Virus record (IMG/VR): IMGVR_UViG_3300014720_000015
Location: 98,537 to 162,536 of that record
Length of the DNA: 64,000 bases
Reading direction: 5' to 3' (one strand)
Origin: a virus
The translations under genes and the position numbers were made by a program. Positions 30,624 through 40,217 of this stretch are shown here, in pieces. The notes below the pieces were generated by a model that was not told the origin of the DNA, ran no database searches, and was given only the letters and a program-made list of their open reading frames with translations. Position 1 is the first letter of the stretch; each line of letters begins with the position of its first letter.

Positions 30624-32207
30624 ATGAGTTTAAAAAGAGAAATTAAAAGACAGCTTAAACAAGCGTTAAAATCAGGTAATTATGGTGACATGTTGGAACT
30701 TAATGACATGTTACAGAAATATTTAGATAAACCACATAATTTAGTATTATTGGGTGATGCTTATAAATATTCACACCATAAGTTTTATCCAGATGGTATG
30801 ACAAAAATGGGTTCATATCTGGAATCAAGGGGTGGTAAATTCAATGAAACGGTATTCTACGGACTCCAATGGTTTATGAAACAATATCTTGAGGGTGTTG
30901 CGATAACAAGAGAAGATGTCGATGAGGCTTATGATTATTTGGGTACTGTACATGGTGTGTTTGGTAGAGAAGATGTTTTTGATAGAACCAAATTTGATTA
31001 TATTGTTGAACATCATGGTGGTAGATTACCAATTAAAATAAAGGCAGTTCCCGAAGGTTCAGTTGTTGGGGTTAAGAATGTGCTTTTATATATTGAGAAT
31101 ACTGACCCAAAATGTTCATGGTTAACAAATTTCTTGGAGACTTTGATTTTGCAGGTTTGGTATCCAATTACAGTCGCAACTTTATCAAGGGAAGTTAAAA
31201 AGATTGTTAATAATGCTTGGGATGAAACAACGGATTTTGATTCCGAAACCAAAGAATTCTTAATGGAATATGTACTGAATGACTTTGGTTTTAGAGGTGT
31301 TTCAAGCGTACAGTCAGCAGAAATTGGTGGGTCCGCACACCTTGTTAACTTTAGGGGTTCAGATACTACGGCAGCATCTAGATTAATATGCGAGTATTAT
31401 GATACGGATACTGTTTATGGGCAATCAGTTCCAGCCACAGAGCATTCTATTATGACGTTGCTTGGTAAAGAAGGTGAAGTCGATATGATGCGAAGAGTGT
31501 TAGAAAAATACCCAACTGGTATTGTTGCTTGTGTCTCTGATACCTTTGGTATTATGAATGCTGTTAAGAATCTATGGGGTAAAGAGCTAAAAGCTGAAAT
31601 TTTGAGTAGACCAAATGAACCAGCTAATCAATTGGTTATAAGACCTGATAGTGGTCATGTAATTAACACATTGATTATGGTGTTCGATTCGTTATTTGAA
31701 ACTTTCGGATATACAACAAACAGTAAAGGATTTAAGGTGTTACCACCACAAGTGCGAATAATTCAAGGGGATGGTGTTAATATTGATAGCATTGCTGGTG
31801 TATATGAAATGATGAAAGAAAGGAAAATTTCAGCGGAAAATATTGTATTTGGGATGGGTGGTAAACTGCTGCAAGCTGGTATAGACCGAGATACTCAAAA
31901 TTTCGCCACGAAATGTTGTTTTAGTATTATTGATGGTAAGGAAATTGATGTTGCAAAAAGTCCTATCGAGATTGACGAAAACTTCAACGAAGTACAATCG
32001 TTTAAGAAATCTAAGTCTGGACAATTGAAGTTGGTTAAAGACCAAGACGGTTCTTACTATACCCTAACATCAAATGATGAGGGTTTTGAAGAAGCCACCG
32101 ATGAATTGGTGCCAGTTTTCGAAAATGGTAAAATACTTAAAAATTATACTTTTGAACAAGTGCGTGAAAACGCTAAATTAGTTGTTAGTGAGTTTGAACT
32201 GTCATGA
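30624..32207 (+). CDS. nadV: Nicotinamide phosphoribosyltransferase-like enzyme
   Basis: 527 residues, close to the usual length. LGDAYKYSHHKFYPDG, GSYLESRGG, FRGVSSVQSAEIGGSAHLVNFRGSDT, PATEHSIM, VSDTFG, RPDSGH, GDGVN and GMGGKLLQ are all type II phosphoribosyltransferase/Nampt hallmarks. It would turn nicotinamide plus PRPP into NMN. In phage NAD-reconstitution pathway NARP1 a relative uses ADP-ribose pyrophosphate instead; the sequence alone does not separate the two. Confidence 0.88.
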   Translation: MSLKREIKRQLKQALKSGNYGDMLELNDMLQKYLDKPHNLVLLGDAYKYSHHKFYPDGMTKMGSYLESRGGKFNETVFYGLQWFMKQYLEGVAITREDVDEAYDYLGTVHGVFGREDVFDRTKFDYIVEHHGGRLPIKIKAVPEGSVVGVKNVLLYIENTDPKCSWLTNFLETLILQVWYPITVATLSREVKKIVNNAWDETTDFDSETKEFLMEYVLNDFGFRGVSSVQSAEIGGSAHLVNFRGSDTTAASRLICEYYDTDTVYGQSVPATEHSIMTLLGKEGEVDMMRRVLEKYPTGIVACVSDTFGIMNAVKNLWGKELKAEILSRPNEPANQLVIRPDSGHVINTLIMVFDSLFETFGYTTNSKGFKVLPPQVRIIQGDGVNIDSIAGVYEMMKERKISAENIVFGMGGKLLQAGIDRDTQNFATKCCFSIIDGKEIDVAKSPIEIDENFNEVQSFKKSKSGQLKLVKDQDGSYYTLTSNDEGFEEATDELVPVFENGKILKNYTFEQVRENAKLVVSEFELS

Positions 32208-32374
32208 GTGATAATCGGTTAGTCCAACAATACAAAGACCTAATTAAAGAAGTTAAGGCTGAACATTTAATTGAACATATGTCGGATAATGACATAGCAG
32301 AAGCTCTTCGTTCAATGTCTAAAAAGATTAACGATGAACTTGAATCAAAGGTAACAAAAAACCATAATGATTAA
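32204..32374 (+). CDS. Small hypothetical protein
   Basis: 56 residues, helical and charged (YKDLIKEVKAEHLIEHM). Overlaps Nampt by 4 bases (ATGA) and the next gene by 8, so it belongs to the operon. Confidence 0.6.
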   Translation: MSDNRLVQQYKDLIKEVKAEHLIEHMSDNDIAEALRSMSKKINDELESKVTKNHND

Positions 32375-32696
32375 TGTAGTTAACAAGTACAAACATCAAC
32401 CGACTGATAACGATGTATACATTGGTAGAGGTTCACCTTTAGGTAATCCATTCACAGGTTCTAAAAAACTTGAAGCGACAAAGGCTGAATTTCAATGCGC
32501 TTCTCGTGAAGAAGCTATCGAAAGTTACGAAAATTATTTAAGGCTTGCAATTTCAAATAAAAATAACTATATTTGTCAAGAATTGAATAAGATTCACAAA
32601 ATGGCTAAACTTGGTGATGTTAATTTGGTTTGTTTTTGCAAGCCAAAAGATTGTCATGGTGATGTTATTAAAAAGGTAATAGAAGAGAAATTATGA
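32367..32696 (+). CDS. DUF4326 protein
   Basis: 109 residues. DVYIGRGSPLGNPFTG and LVCFCKPKDCHGDVIKK are the two hallmarks of DUF4326, common in phages and function unknown; the Cys/His pair at the end suggests a metal or catalytic site. Confidence 0.82.
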   Translation: MINVVNKYKHQPTDNDVYIGRGSPLGNPFTGSKKLEATKAEFQCASREEAIESYENYLRLAISNKNNYICQELNKIHKMAKLGDVNLVCFCKPKDCHGDVIKKVIEEKL

Positions 32697-33127
32697 TAGC
32701 AGTCGTTAAAGCATTTATTAATGCGTTCAAAGAAATGGAACGCAAACAATGGCCATATATTTATGTGTTTATTGACCTACATTCAACGTTAATTAAACCA
32801 AACTACCAATATGGTAACATACCAACAGAAATGTATGATGGTGCGTTAGAGGGGCTTAAAATGCTTCAAGAAGCTAAGGATGTTAAAATAATAATGTATA
32901 CCTGTAGTCATCCACATGAGATTGATGAATACATTAGGTTTTTTGATGGTTTGGGAATTAAATGGGACTATATAAACGAAAATTCTGAAGTAACGACCAA
33001 TCTAAATGGTTATGGTTGTTATGATAAGAAACCATATTATAATGTCCTGATGGATGATAAAGCTGGTTTTGATGCTGAAACTGATTGGACTGAATTAAAT
33101 AATTTTTTAAAAAAACGATTAATATGA
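32693..33127 (+). CDS. HAD-like phosphatase
   Basis: 144 residues. YVFIDLHSTLIKP is HAD motif I with the second Asp replaced by His/Ser region; IIMYTCSHP carries motif II Thr; VLMDDKAGF is motif IV. The changed motif I casts doubt on activity. Confidence 0.6.
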   Translation: MIAVVKAFINAFKEMERKQWPYIYVFIDLHSTLIKPNYQYGNIPTEMYDGALEGLKMLQEAKDVKIIMYTCSHPHEIDEYIRFFDGLGIKWDYINENSEVTTNLNGYGCYDKKPYYNVLMDDKAGFDAETDWTELNNFLKKRLI

Positions 33128-33483
33128 GTGTAATAAAATTTGAATTGAAGGATGAGCATATAAAGCTTATGAAAGCTTTGAGGTTTAGAATGGATAGGGA
33201 TTATAATATTACTGTAACGGATGAATATGGTTTTAATTCACCGTTTGGTGGTAGTAATCTTTATGAGGATATCGATATAATTTTAAACGGTAAGCCAGAA
33301 GATTTTGACCCAATGGGCGAATATAAACCATTGAGTGAAGCTAAGGAAGAAGAATACTTTGAGTTATTCAAAGAGTTACCTAATGCTCTGGAGATTGTAT
33401 TATCTTTAGGTACTTTTGAAACTGGACACTATAAGAGAAAGTATCACGATAGATTAGGTTGGAAACCTTATAGTCCGAAGTAA
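33124..33483 (+). CDS. Hypothetical protein
   Basis: 119 residues, acidic, unrecognised; overlaps both neighbours by a few bases within the NAD operon. Confidence 0.58.
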   Translation: MSVIKFELKDEHIKLMKALRFRMDRDYNITVTDEYGFNSPFGGSNLYEDIDIILNGKPEDFDPMGEYKPLSEAKEEEYFELFKELPNALEIVLSLGTFETGHYKRKYHDRLGWKPYSPK

Positions 33484-33833
33484 TGTTTAAAGTTATTATT
33501 GCTGGTGGTAGAGATTTCGATAATTACGAATTACTCTGCAAAACCTGTGACCATATGTTATCGCAACAATCAGAGATTGAGATTGTCTCTGGTTTAGCCA
33601 AAGGTGCGGATTCGTTAGGTCTTAGATATGCTAAGGAACGAGGATACCCAGTTAAAGAGTTTGCGGCACAATGGGATAAATTCGGTAAAAGTGCAGGTTA
33701 TAAGCGGAATGCTGAAATGGCTGATTATGCTGATGCACTGATAGCGTTCTGGGATGAAAAATCAAAGGGAACAAACCATATGATTAATTTAGCCAGCGAA
33801 AAAAATATTAAGGTAACAGTTGTAAACTATTAA
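33483..33833 (+). CDS. DUF2493 / SLOG-fold protein
   Basis: 116 residues. VIIAGGRDFDNYELL, IVSGLAKGADSLGLRYAKERGYPV and KRNAEMADYADALIAFWD match the YspA/DUF2493 branch of the SLOG superfamily. SLOG domains bind nucleotides, in some immune systems NAD derivatives. Its place between Nampt and the PRPP synthetase gene makes a nucleotide-binding role likely. Confidence 0.78.
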   Translation: MFKVIIAGGRDFDNYELLCKTCDHMLSQQSEIEIVSGLAKGADSLGLRYAKERGYPVKEFAAQWDKFGKSAGYKRNAEMADYADALIAFWDEKSKGTNHMINLASEKNIKVTVVNY

Positions 33834-33854
33834 AATAATTTGTTAATTTGTAGG

Positions 33855-34052
33855 ATGAAGGAAAGTTATATTATTATCAAGAACACTAAGAATCAATTTG
33901 GCGTTACAGTACCAATTATCTTATTGGATGGTTTAAGTGAAGTGATGGAGTTCGATGATTATGAATCAGCCAATAAGATGGCTCAATTATTCGAAGTCAA
34001 TTCGGACTCTGGTTGGAAATATACTGTTAAAAAAATACATGGAAAAGACTAA
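33855..34052 (+). CDS. Hypothetical protein
   Basis: 65 residues, a compact alpha/beta protein (SYIIIKNTKNQFGVTVPIILLDG). A TTAATTTGTAGG box precedes it. The next gene starts inside its end. Confidence 0.55.
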   Translation: MKESYIIIKNTKNQFGVTVPIILLDGLSEVMEFDDYESANKMAQLFEVNSDSGWKYTVKKIHGKD

Positions 34053-35013
34053 TTCTATTATATTCTCTGTCGATGGTAGGCTTGACCTATTGAGAGAAAT
34101 TGTTGACTTTACTGGTAATGGTTTCACAGAACCGATTTCTGTTGGTGAAATGACCAATAGAAAATTCTCTGATGGGGAATTGAACGTTGATTTTAATAAG
34201 TCAATACGAGGTAAAAAGGTTTATCTATTAACAACACCGATTAATTCTGATGAAATAATTAAGTTGGAGTTTGCCATTGATGCTGCAAGACGAGCATCAG
34301 CGCATGAGATTATACCGATATTACCGTATTTTCCATACTCACGTCAAGATAAAAGAGACCAACACAGAGGTTCAATTGGTGCTAAGGTATTGGCTAAGAA
34401 ATTAGAGATGTTGGGTGCAACAGGTATAATTACGATGGAGTTACATGCCGACCAGATTGAAGGTTTTTTTGATATTCCAGTTACAAACATCAAGGGTCAA
34501 TATTTGTTTACTGAATTCATTCATAATGAACACGCCAGATTAGGTGATGTTGTATTGGCTGCTACTGATGCTGGTGGTGGTAAACGTGTTGTTAAAATGC
34601 AGAATCGCATTAGGGATAAATACGGTGTTAATTTACCATTTGTATTCGCGCATAAGAACAGAGTTGAGGACAATAAAGTTGATGAGGTTATAATAATTGG
34701 TGATGTTAAGGATAAAAATGTAATCTTATTGGATGATATGTGTGATACGGCTGGAACCTTATGTGCCAACGCTGACAAAATGATTGAATTGGGCGCGAAA
34801 AGCGTATCCGCTGTGACAACTCATTTGATTTTAAGTGGTAATGCCGTTGATAGAATTGAAAAATCTTCATTAACGTATGTGATGGGTTCAAATTCATTGA
34901 ATGTGGTAAAGCATAATAAATTAAGGACAATAAGTGTTGCGTCAGAAATTGGTAAAGCGATACTTGCAAACGATTACGGAATTAGTTTAAGCCGTATTCA
35001 AAATAACAAATAA
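34039..35013 (+). CDS. prs: Ribose-phosphate pyrophosphokinase-like enzyme
   Basis: 324 residues. PYFPYSRQDKRDQHRGSI (flexible-loop/ATP site), HADQIEGFFDIPV and the PRPP loop VILLDDMCDTAGT cover the Prs family. It would supply PRPP for the Nampt reaction; alternatively it is the ADP-ribose pyrophosphate synthetase (Adps) of NARP1, which was annotated as Prs. Differences from canonical PYFGYARQDRKxxPR are of interest here. Confidence 0.85.
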   Translation: MEKTNSIIFSVDGRLDLLREIVDFTGNGFTEPISVGEMTNRKFSDGELNVDFNKSIRGKKVYLLTTPINSDEIIKLEFAIDAARRASAHEIIPILPYFPYSRQDKRDQHRGSIGAKVLAKKLEMLGATGIITMELHADQIEGFFDIPVTNIKGQYLFTEFIHNEHARLGDVVLAATDAGGGKRVVKMQNRIRDKYGVNLPFVFAHKNRVEDNKVDEVIIIGDVKDKNVILLDDMCDTAGTLCANADKMIELGAKSVSAVTTHLILSGNAVDRIEKSSLTYVMGSNSLNVVKHNKLRTISVASEIGKAILANDYGISLSRIQNNK

Positions 35014-35027
35014 GGAAAAAAAATTGC

Positions 35028-36608
35028 ATGAAATTTAAAGACTTAACAGATAATGATATCGATAACATCAAAGACATTTTTCTCAATAAAGACATGTCGT
35101 GGGATGATAGAATTGATAAGATTAAGACTTTTGCTGGTATAAGTGAAAGAACCACTAGAAAATGGTTAATTAAATTAGGTTTATCCAAAACACCAACGGT
35201 TGTTGAACCTGAAGTACTTTCGATGGCCAAAAAGCGTGAACATGACCAATCAAAAAAGATATTTCTAATTACTTCGGCACAAAACGCTACAAAGGTTCAT
35301 AGACAATTCTTAACCAATATGGAATCGTATGCTGAATTTTTAGATGCTGAAATTTTAGTTATACCGTTTAGATATAAGAATCCGACCAGCGTATTCACAA
35401 TTAATCAAGAGGCTGATGATTGGTGGGATTCATCAATAACTAAATATTTAACGTTAAATCGACACGATTTAAATAATAGGGTTTCGGTATTATCAGATGT
35501 TAAGATTCAACCCACAGCTTCACAACCACTTCAAGGGCTTGAGGGTATGACAGGTGACCATTCTTGTGTTGTTGGACATCCGAGATTGGAACTAAAAACT
35601 GTTCCAGTAATGGATACGACCAAACCAAAAATAATGTTTACAACTGGTGCTGTAACGAAACCAAACTATACTGATTCAAAAGCTGGTAAGAAGGGTGAAT
35701 TTCATCACACATATGGTTTTGCCATTGTTGAAATAAAGGATGATAACACTTTCTTTTTTAGACAAGTTTCAGCAAATGATAGAACTGGTGAATTCATTGA
35801 TTTGTTTTATGGAGTTAAAGACGGTGTGGTATCAGCGGAAAGTGGTGTTGAGGCAATAGCTTTGGGTGACATTCATGTTAGAAATTGTGACCCTAATGTT
35901 ACAAATATAACGTTTAATGACATTTTTAAAAAACTACCACCTAAGAAGGTTTTTATTCATGATATAATAGATAGTGAAAGTATTTCACACCATAATCTTA
36001 AAGACCCGTTTTTACAGCATGAACTTGAAGCTTCTGGTAGAAATGATTTATCTGAAGAGATTAATGAAATGATTGAATGGTTAAAACCATTGGAACCTTT
36101 TGATACATATATTGTTCGTTCTAATCATGATGAACATATTGATAAATTCCTCAACGAAACTGATTGGCGTAAAATGAATACATTTAAAAATGCGATTCCA
36201 TATATGGAGTATTCATTGGCTAAGTTGAATGGTAAAGCTAAAAATGGTATCGTACCATACATCATCAATTTAAATTACCCTAAAATGAAATGTTTAGGTT
36301 ATGACGATAATATTTCAGTTAAAGGTTATTTGATGTCAAATCATGGTCATTTGGGTGCTTCTGGTAGCAGAGGTAGTATAAATCAATTCAGTAAATTGGC
36401 TACAAAGACTGTTACTGGACATTCACACACTATTGGTAGGGTTGGTGGTGCTGTAAGTGTTGGTACAAGCACATATTTGAATTTAAGATATGTGCGCGGA
36501 GCGTCAACATGGGTACAAGCTCATGGTATTGTTAATAGGTTGGGAAAGTTTCAACACATCGTATTATTTCAGACAGACAATGGTTTGGAATATACAACGC
36601 TAAAATAA
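35028..36608 (+). CDS. T5 A1-like metallophosphoesterase
   Basis: 526 residues, near the length of T5 A1. N-terminal helix-turn-helix-like part (WDDRIDKIKTFAGISERTTRKWLI), then GDIHV, HDIIDSESISHHN, VRSNHDEH, SNHGHLG and TGHSH. T5 A1 acts in first-step transfer and host DNA breakdown. Here the gene follows the NAD operon, not an early terminal region, so the role may differ. Confidence 0.65.
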   Translation: MKFKDLTDNDIDNIKDIFLNKDMSWDDRIDKIKTFAGISERTTRKWLIKLGLSKTPTVVEPEVLSMAKKREHDQSKKIFLITSAQNATKVHRQFLTNMESYAEFLDAEILVIPFRYKNPTSVFTINQEADDWWDSSITKYLTLNRHDLNNRVSVLSDVKIQPTASQPLQGLEGMTGDHSCVVGHPRLELKTVPVMDTTKPKIMFTTGAVTKPNYTDSKAGKKGEFHHTYGFAIVEIKDDNTFFFRQVSANDRTGEFIDLFYGVKDGVVSAESGVEAIALGDIHVRNCDPNVTNITFNDIFKKLPPKKVFIHDIIDSESISHHNLKDPFLQHELEASGRNDLSEEINEMIEWLKPLEPFDTYIVRSNHDEHIDKFLNETDWRKMNTFKNAIPYMEYSLAKLNGKAKNGIVPYIINLNYPKMKCLGYDDNISVKGYLMSNHGHLGASGSRGSINQFSKLATKTVTGHSHTIGRVGGAVSVGTSTYLNLRYVRGASTWVQAHGIVNRLGKFQHIVLFQTDNGLEYTTLK

Positions 36609-36662
36609 TTTTGTCAGTTAATATTTTTTTCTTAAATTTGTATCGAACAAAAAAATCAAATA

Positions 36663-37163
36663 ATGTCTAATAAGATAAACGAAGAAATTAAATTTAAAAC
36701 CGTTAGGTTGGTCGGTGACAATGTTGATAGTACTAAAGATGGTATAATGACAATTGAATCGGCAATGCAATTAGCTGAAGATATGGGTATGGACCTTGTA
36801 CTTATGAGTGATAGTACAAAACCCGTTATCTGTAAGATTATGGATTACAGCAAATTCCAATATAATAAGGAAAAGAATAAACCAAAGAGTAAACCTAAAC
36901 CTATAAAGGAAATGCGGTATACACCAAATACTGATGAGAATGACCTTAAATTTAAGTTAAATCATGTCATAAAGTTTCTCGAAAAAGGTCATAAAGTTAA
37001 AGCCTATGTAACCTTTAAGGGTCGGGAAATGAATTATCAAGAACAGGGTCAAAAAATACTATTGGATTTGCTCGTTCAGGTTGAAGAGTATGGTATTGCT
37101 GAAAATGTACCTAATTTTGAAGGTAATAAATATATAGTAGTAATTAAACCAAAAAATAAATAA
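36663..37163 (+). CDS. infC: Translation initiation factor IF-3
   Basis: 166 residues, full IF-3 length. INEEIKFKTVRLVGDN..., the N-domain VICKIMDYSKFQYNKEKNK, Lys-rich linker KPKSKPKPIKEMRY and C-domain FLEKGHKVKAYVTFKGREMNYQEQGQKILL all match. IF-3 controls start-codon choice and initiator tRNA proofreading. Rare in phages; could bias host ribosomes to phage messages. A TTAAATTTGTA box lies upstream. Confidence 0.9.
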   Translation: MSNKINEEIKFKTVRLVGDNVDSTKDGIMTIESAMQLAEDMGMDLVLMSDSTKPVICKIMDYSKFQYNKEKNKPKSKPKPIKEMRYTPNTDENDLKFKLNHVIKFLEKGHKVKAYVTFKGREMNYQEQGQKILLDLLVQVEEYGIAENVPNFEGNKYIVVIKPKNK

Positions 37164-37660
37164 TGAACAAACTATTATTAGTACCTAATTCAATTAGGAC
37201 ATCATCTGGGAAATATTTCAATTTCATCGATACTGATGTCGATATGATTGATATTGAGGATATTGCACATTCATTGAGTATGCAATGTAGATTTGGCGGT
37301 CATCTACCAAGATTCTACAGTATTGCACAACATTCGGTTTTATGTTCTCAGATTATTGAACCTAAATATGCGTTGGAAGCTTTGTTGCACGATGCTTCTG
37401 AGGCGTATCTTATGGATATACCAACACCATTGAAGAATCTATTACCAGAATATAAGGTTATGGAGGATAGGTTAATGAAAACCATAAGTGAAAAATATGG
37501 TTTTGAGTACCCATTGAATAACTCGGTCAAAGAGGTTGATTCAAAGATGTTAAATATTGAGTTCAATGGCGTCATGTTGGGTAATGATAATTTTGATTGT
37601 TGGACACAAAAACAATCAAAAGAAATATTCTTGGAAACCTTCCATAACTTAAAACGTTAA
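37163..37660 (+). CDS. HD-domain phosphohydrolase
   Basis: 165 residues. FYSIAQHSVLCSQII, ALLHDASEAYLMDIPTPLK and KEVDSKML give the H...HD...D metal site of YfbR-type 5'-nucleotidases common in phages. Start overlaps the IF-3 stop. Confidence 0.78.
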   Translation: MNKLLLVPNSIRTSSGKYFNFIDTDVDMIDIEDIAHSLSMQCRFGGHLPRFYSIAQHSVLCSQIIEPKYALEALLHDASEAYLMDIPTPLKNLLPEYKVMEDRLMKTISEKYGFEYPLNNSVKEVDSKMLNIEFNGVMLGNDNFDCWTQKQSKEIFLETFHNLKR

Positions 37661-37685
37661 CAATAAGTTCACCATATTTATTGAT

Positions 37686-38048
37686 ATGGTGAAGCGTTTT
37701 AAATCCAGAAGGTCAAAGTTACAAGATTCATTGACTGAATTACTTTCTGGAGATACAAAAAATATAGCTGATATATTGTCCTTTGTTGATGAATATGAAA
37801 AGGATAATTTAGATACGATTGATAAACTTAAAAGAGTACGACAATTAGAGTTAAAAAAAATCAATGGGGCGTTGCGGCAAACTATTGACGCTCATGGTGA
37901 TATTAACAAAGTACTCATTGGGAGTGCCAGCAAAAGAATCTGGGGAGCGTTATTAGTTTCTGGTGAGTTTAAAGACAAGAAGAAGTTTTCGATAAAAACC
38001 TTCGTAATTGGCTTGCTTTTCGGGCTTATTTTTTGTATATTTGCATAA
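37686..38048 (+). CDS. Tail-anchored membrane protein
   Basis: 120 residues; a basic leader (MVKRFKSRRSKLQDSLTELL), coiled-coil middle and C-terminal membrane segment TFVIGLLFGLIFCIF. CATATTTATTGATATG overlaps the start. The end of the gene carries the TATATTTG box for the sigma gene. Confidence 0.58.
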   Translation: MVKRFKSRRSKLQDSLTELLSGDTKNIADILSFVDEYEKDNLDTIDKLKRVRQLELKKINGALRQTIDAHGDINKVLIGSASKRIWGALLVSGEFKDKKKFSIKTFVIGLLFGLIFCIFA

Positions 38049-38092
38049 TCAAACTTAGTTTTATAATTTAAAAATCAATTAACGTAATTAAT

Positions 38093-38965
38093 ATGGCGAA
38101 CCTGTATACAACAGAAAAACGCATCACTAATCGTGATGGTGTACTTAAACAATATCTTTCAGATATATATAACATTAAACTTTTCGAAAGTGCTGATGCT
38201 GAAGCTGAATGTGCATATAAAGCATATGCTGGTGATGTAGATGCTAAAAATGAGTTAATACGTAGAAATCTACGATTTGTTATAACTGTGGCTAAATCAT
38301 ATATGACCGAAGGTGTTTACATTGAGGATTTGATTAATGAGGGTAATATTGGTTTGATTGAGGCTGCTGAAAAATTTGACCCTACGATGGGTAATAAGTT
38401 TTTTACTTATGCGGTATATTGGATTGTTCGTAATATACGACAATTCATATCTAATAATTCAAGAACAGTAAGATTACCAATCAATAAGGTTGATAATATT
38501 AGAAATGTCAAACGACAACTATCTGATTTGGAACAGGAATTGGGTAGACCTGTAACGGTATATGACCTAATTGAGTCCGCATCAACAGATAAGGAAATTG
38601 AAAATCTAAAAATAATGATTGATTTGGTTGAACTTGGCTTCACTTCCATGGATTCACCAATTAGTAATGATGAAGATAGCTCGACTTATCATGATATATT
38701 ATTTGATTCGGATGAATTGACACCAGAAGATTATTTGGATAATTCGGATAATGGTGATTATTTGATGGGTTTATTGGAAAACATGAAACCAATCGAAAAG
38801 ACGATTATTGTTAGACGGTATGGTCTTGATGGTAACATACCTATGACACTTAAAGAGGTGAGTGAGTGTGATGATATGTCATTAACAAGGGAGAGAATCA
38901 GACAGATTGAGAAAGGTGTGTTGAAAAAATTAAAAGCTATTACATCTAAAGAATTAATTTGTTAA
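38093..38965 (+). CDS. Sigma-70 family RNA polymerase sigma factor
   Basis: 290 residues. Region 2 NLRFVITVAKSYMTEGVYIEDLINEGNIGLIEAAEKFDP and FFTYAVYWIVRNIRQFI, region 3, and a region 4 with MTLKEVSECDDMSLTRERIRQIEKGVLKKLK. It looks like a reduced housekeeping-type sigma lacking region 1.1. It could direct host polymerase to phage promoters, such as the second start-site motif found here. Confidence 0.9.
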   Translation: MANLYTTEKRITNRDGVLKQYLSDIYNIKLFESADAEAECAYKAYAGDVDAKNELIRRNLRFVITVAKSYMTEGVYIEDLINEGNIGLIEAAEKFDPTMGNKFFTYAVYWIVRNIRQFISNNSRTVRLPINKVDNIRNVKRQLSDLEQELGRPVTVYDLIESASTDKEIENLKIMIDLVELGFTSMDSPISNDEDSSTYHDILFDSDELTPEDYLDNSDNGDYLMGLLENMKPIEKTIIVRRYGLDGNIPMTLKEVSECDDMSLTRERIRQIEKGVLKKLKAITSKELIC

Positions 38966-38969
38966 TCTT

Positions 38970-39176
38970 ATGCGAAAAACTATTTTAATAACATTCCCAA
39001 ACGAGTCATATCCGATATTGGCAAATGTGAATATCGATGAATTAGTTGTTAGCAAAGTCTTTAAAAACAAATATTTTGGCGATACAATATTCTGTTGGTA
39101 CGGGGATGTTTATATTAATTTAAACTCAAAAAATCTAGATGATGAAACATTAGCCAAAATAATGAGCAATAACTAA
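38970..39176 (+). CDS. Hypothetical protein
   Basis: 68 residues, mixed alpha/beta, directly after the sigma gene. Unrecognised. Confidence 0.55.
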   Translation: MRKTILITFPNESYPILANVNIDELVVSKVFKNKYFGDTIFCWYGDVYINLNSKNLDDETLAKIMSNN

Positions 39177-39211
39177 GAACTCAACATATTTATATGTAAA
39201 GGTATATTATT

Positions 39212-39637
39212 ATGGAAGATAAGAAGTTTATTGCTCAAATTTTAAAAGAGGGGTTACGACCTATTAATGTTAATTGTGACGTTGAAATCAGTCACCTTTA
39301 CGAATCTTTAAAAAAGAACCTTAAAACGCCAATAAGGGATTTAATAGGTGAAGATGAAAAAAAAGATATCGGTGAGAAGGACACTAAAAAATTCAGTAAA
39401 TGGTATACTGATGTTCAAAACGATTTAAATAAAGAAAAGAAACCAACAGCCCCATCTCAAGCTGGTGTTATTAGAATTTTAAACCCAAATTACGATAATC
39501 TATCACCTAGTGAACAAGCGACTGAACGTTCTTTGTTTAGAAAAAAATTAAATAAAGAAACTAATGACGAGGGTGGTCAATATCTTTTTAGTATTGAAGA
39601 ATTGGCTAAGATACGCTCTATATTGGGAATTGGTTAA
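39212..39637 (+). CDS. Hypothetical protein with amphipathic leader
   Basis: 141 residues, charged; starts MEDKKFIAQILKEGL. ACATATTTAT and TATTATTATG stand before the start. Unrecognised. Confidence 0.58.
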   Translation: MEDKKFIAQILKEGLRPINVNCDVEISHLYESLKKNLKTPIRDLIGEDEKKDIGEKDTKKFSKWYTDVQNDLNKEKKPTAPSQAGVIRILNPNYDNLSPSEQATERSLFRKKLNKETNDEGGQYLFSIEELAKIRSILGIG

Positions 39638-39686
39638 TATCGATTTTTTTTTCTTATATTTGTATCATAACTTTAAAACGTGAACT

Positions 39687-40211
39687 ATGGATTCAGTAAA
39701 AGAAAATATCGTTGAGTTTGATTTAAATAAAGTTTTATTTATTATCGAATCTAATGAATTATTAAAAAATTCATTTACAAAGTCACATGATTTGGTAATG
39801 GTTAAGTCCATGATTGGGTCAAAGACCTTACCAGAAAATATTTTACAATCTATTAATCAAGTATTTGATTTAATAATTCTTAACGATGATTACTTATTAA
39901 ATGCATATAATAATTTGTCAATCGACAATGATAACACCAAACCAAAAGCTAAAGCAAAAAGACAATCTAAGTGGTTTGGCAAGACGAAAATCGAGTCATT
40001 GATTGCTGAAAACAATGGGGTTAAGACCGAATTACATTCAGCGATGTTGGCGCTTAATGATATTAAGAATGCTTGGGCTAGAGTTAACCGTTTTTTAATT
40101 AAAGCGCAACGTGACGGTACTGAAGTTGATAGTGTTAAACTTAGGGAAATAATTGCTTTGGCAAAAACATTTAATAAGCACTTAGACAGTGCAATGTACG
40201 GAAAAAAATAA
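39687..40211 (+). CDS. Hypothetical protein
   Basis: 174 residues, helical, with a basic middle stretch (KPKAKAKRQSKWFGKTK). TTTCTTATATTTGTA box upstream. Unrecognised; may bind nucleic acid. Confidence 0.58.
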   Translation: MDSVKENIVEFDLNKVLFIIESNELLKNSFTKSHDLVMVKSMIGSKTLPENILQSINQVFDLIILNDDYLLNAYNNLSIDNDNTKPKAKAKRQSKWFGKTKIESLIAENNGVKTELHSAMLALNDIKNAWARVNRFLIKAQRDGTEVDSVKLREIIALAKTFNKHLDSAMYGKK

Positions 40212-40217
40212 TTGATT

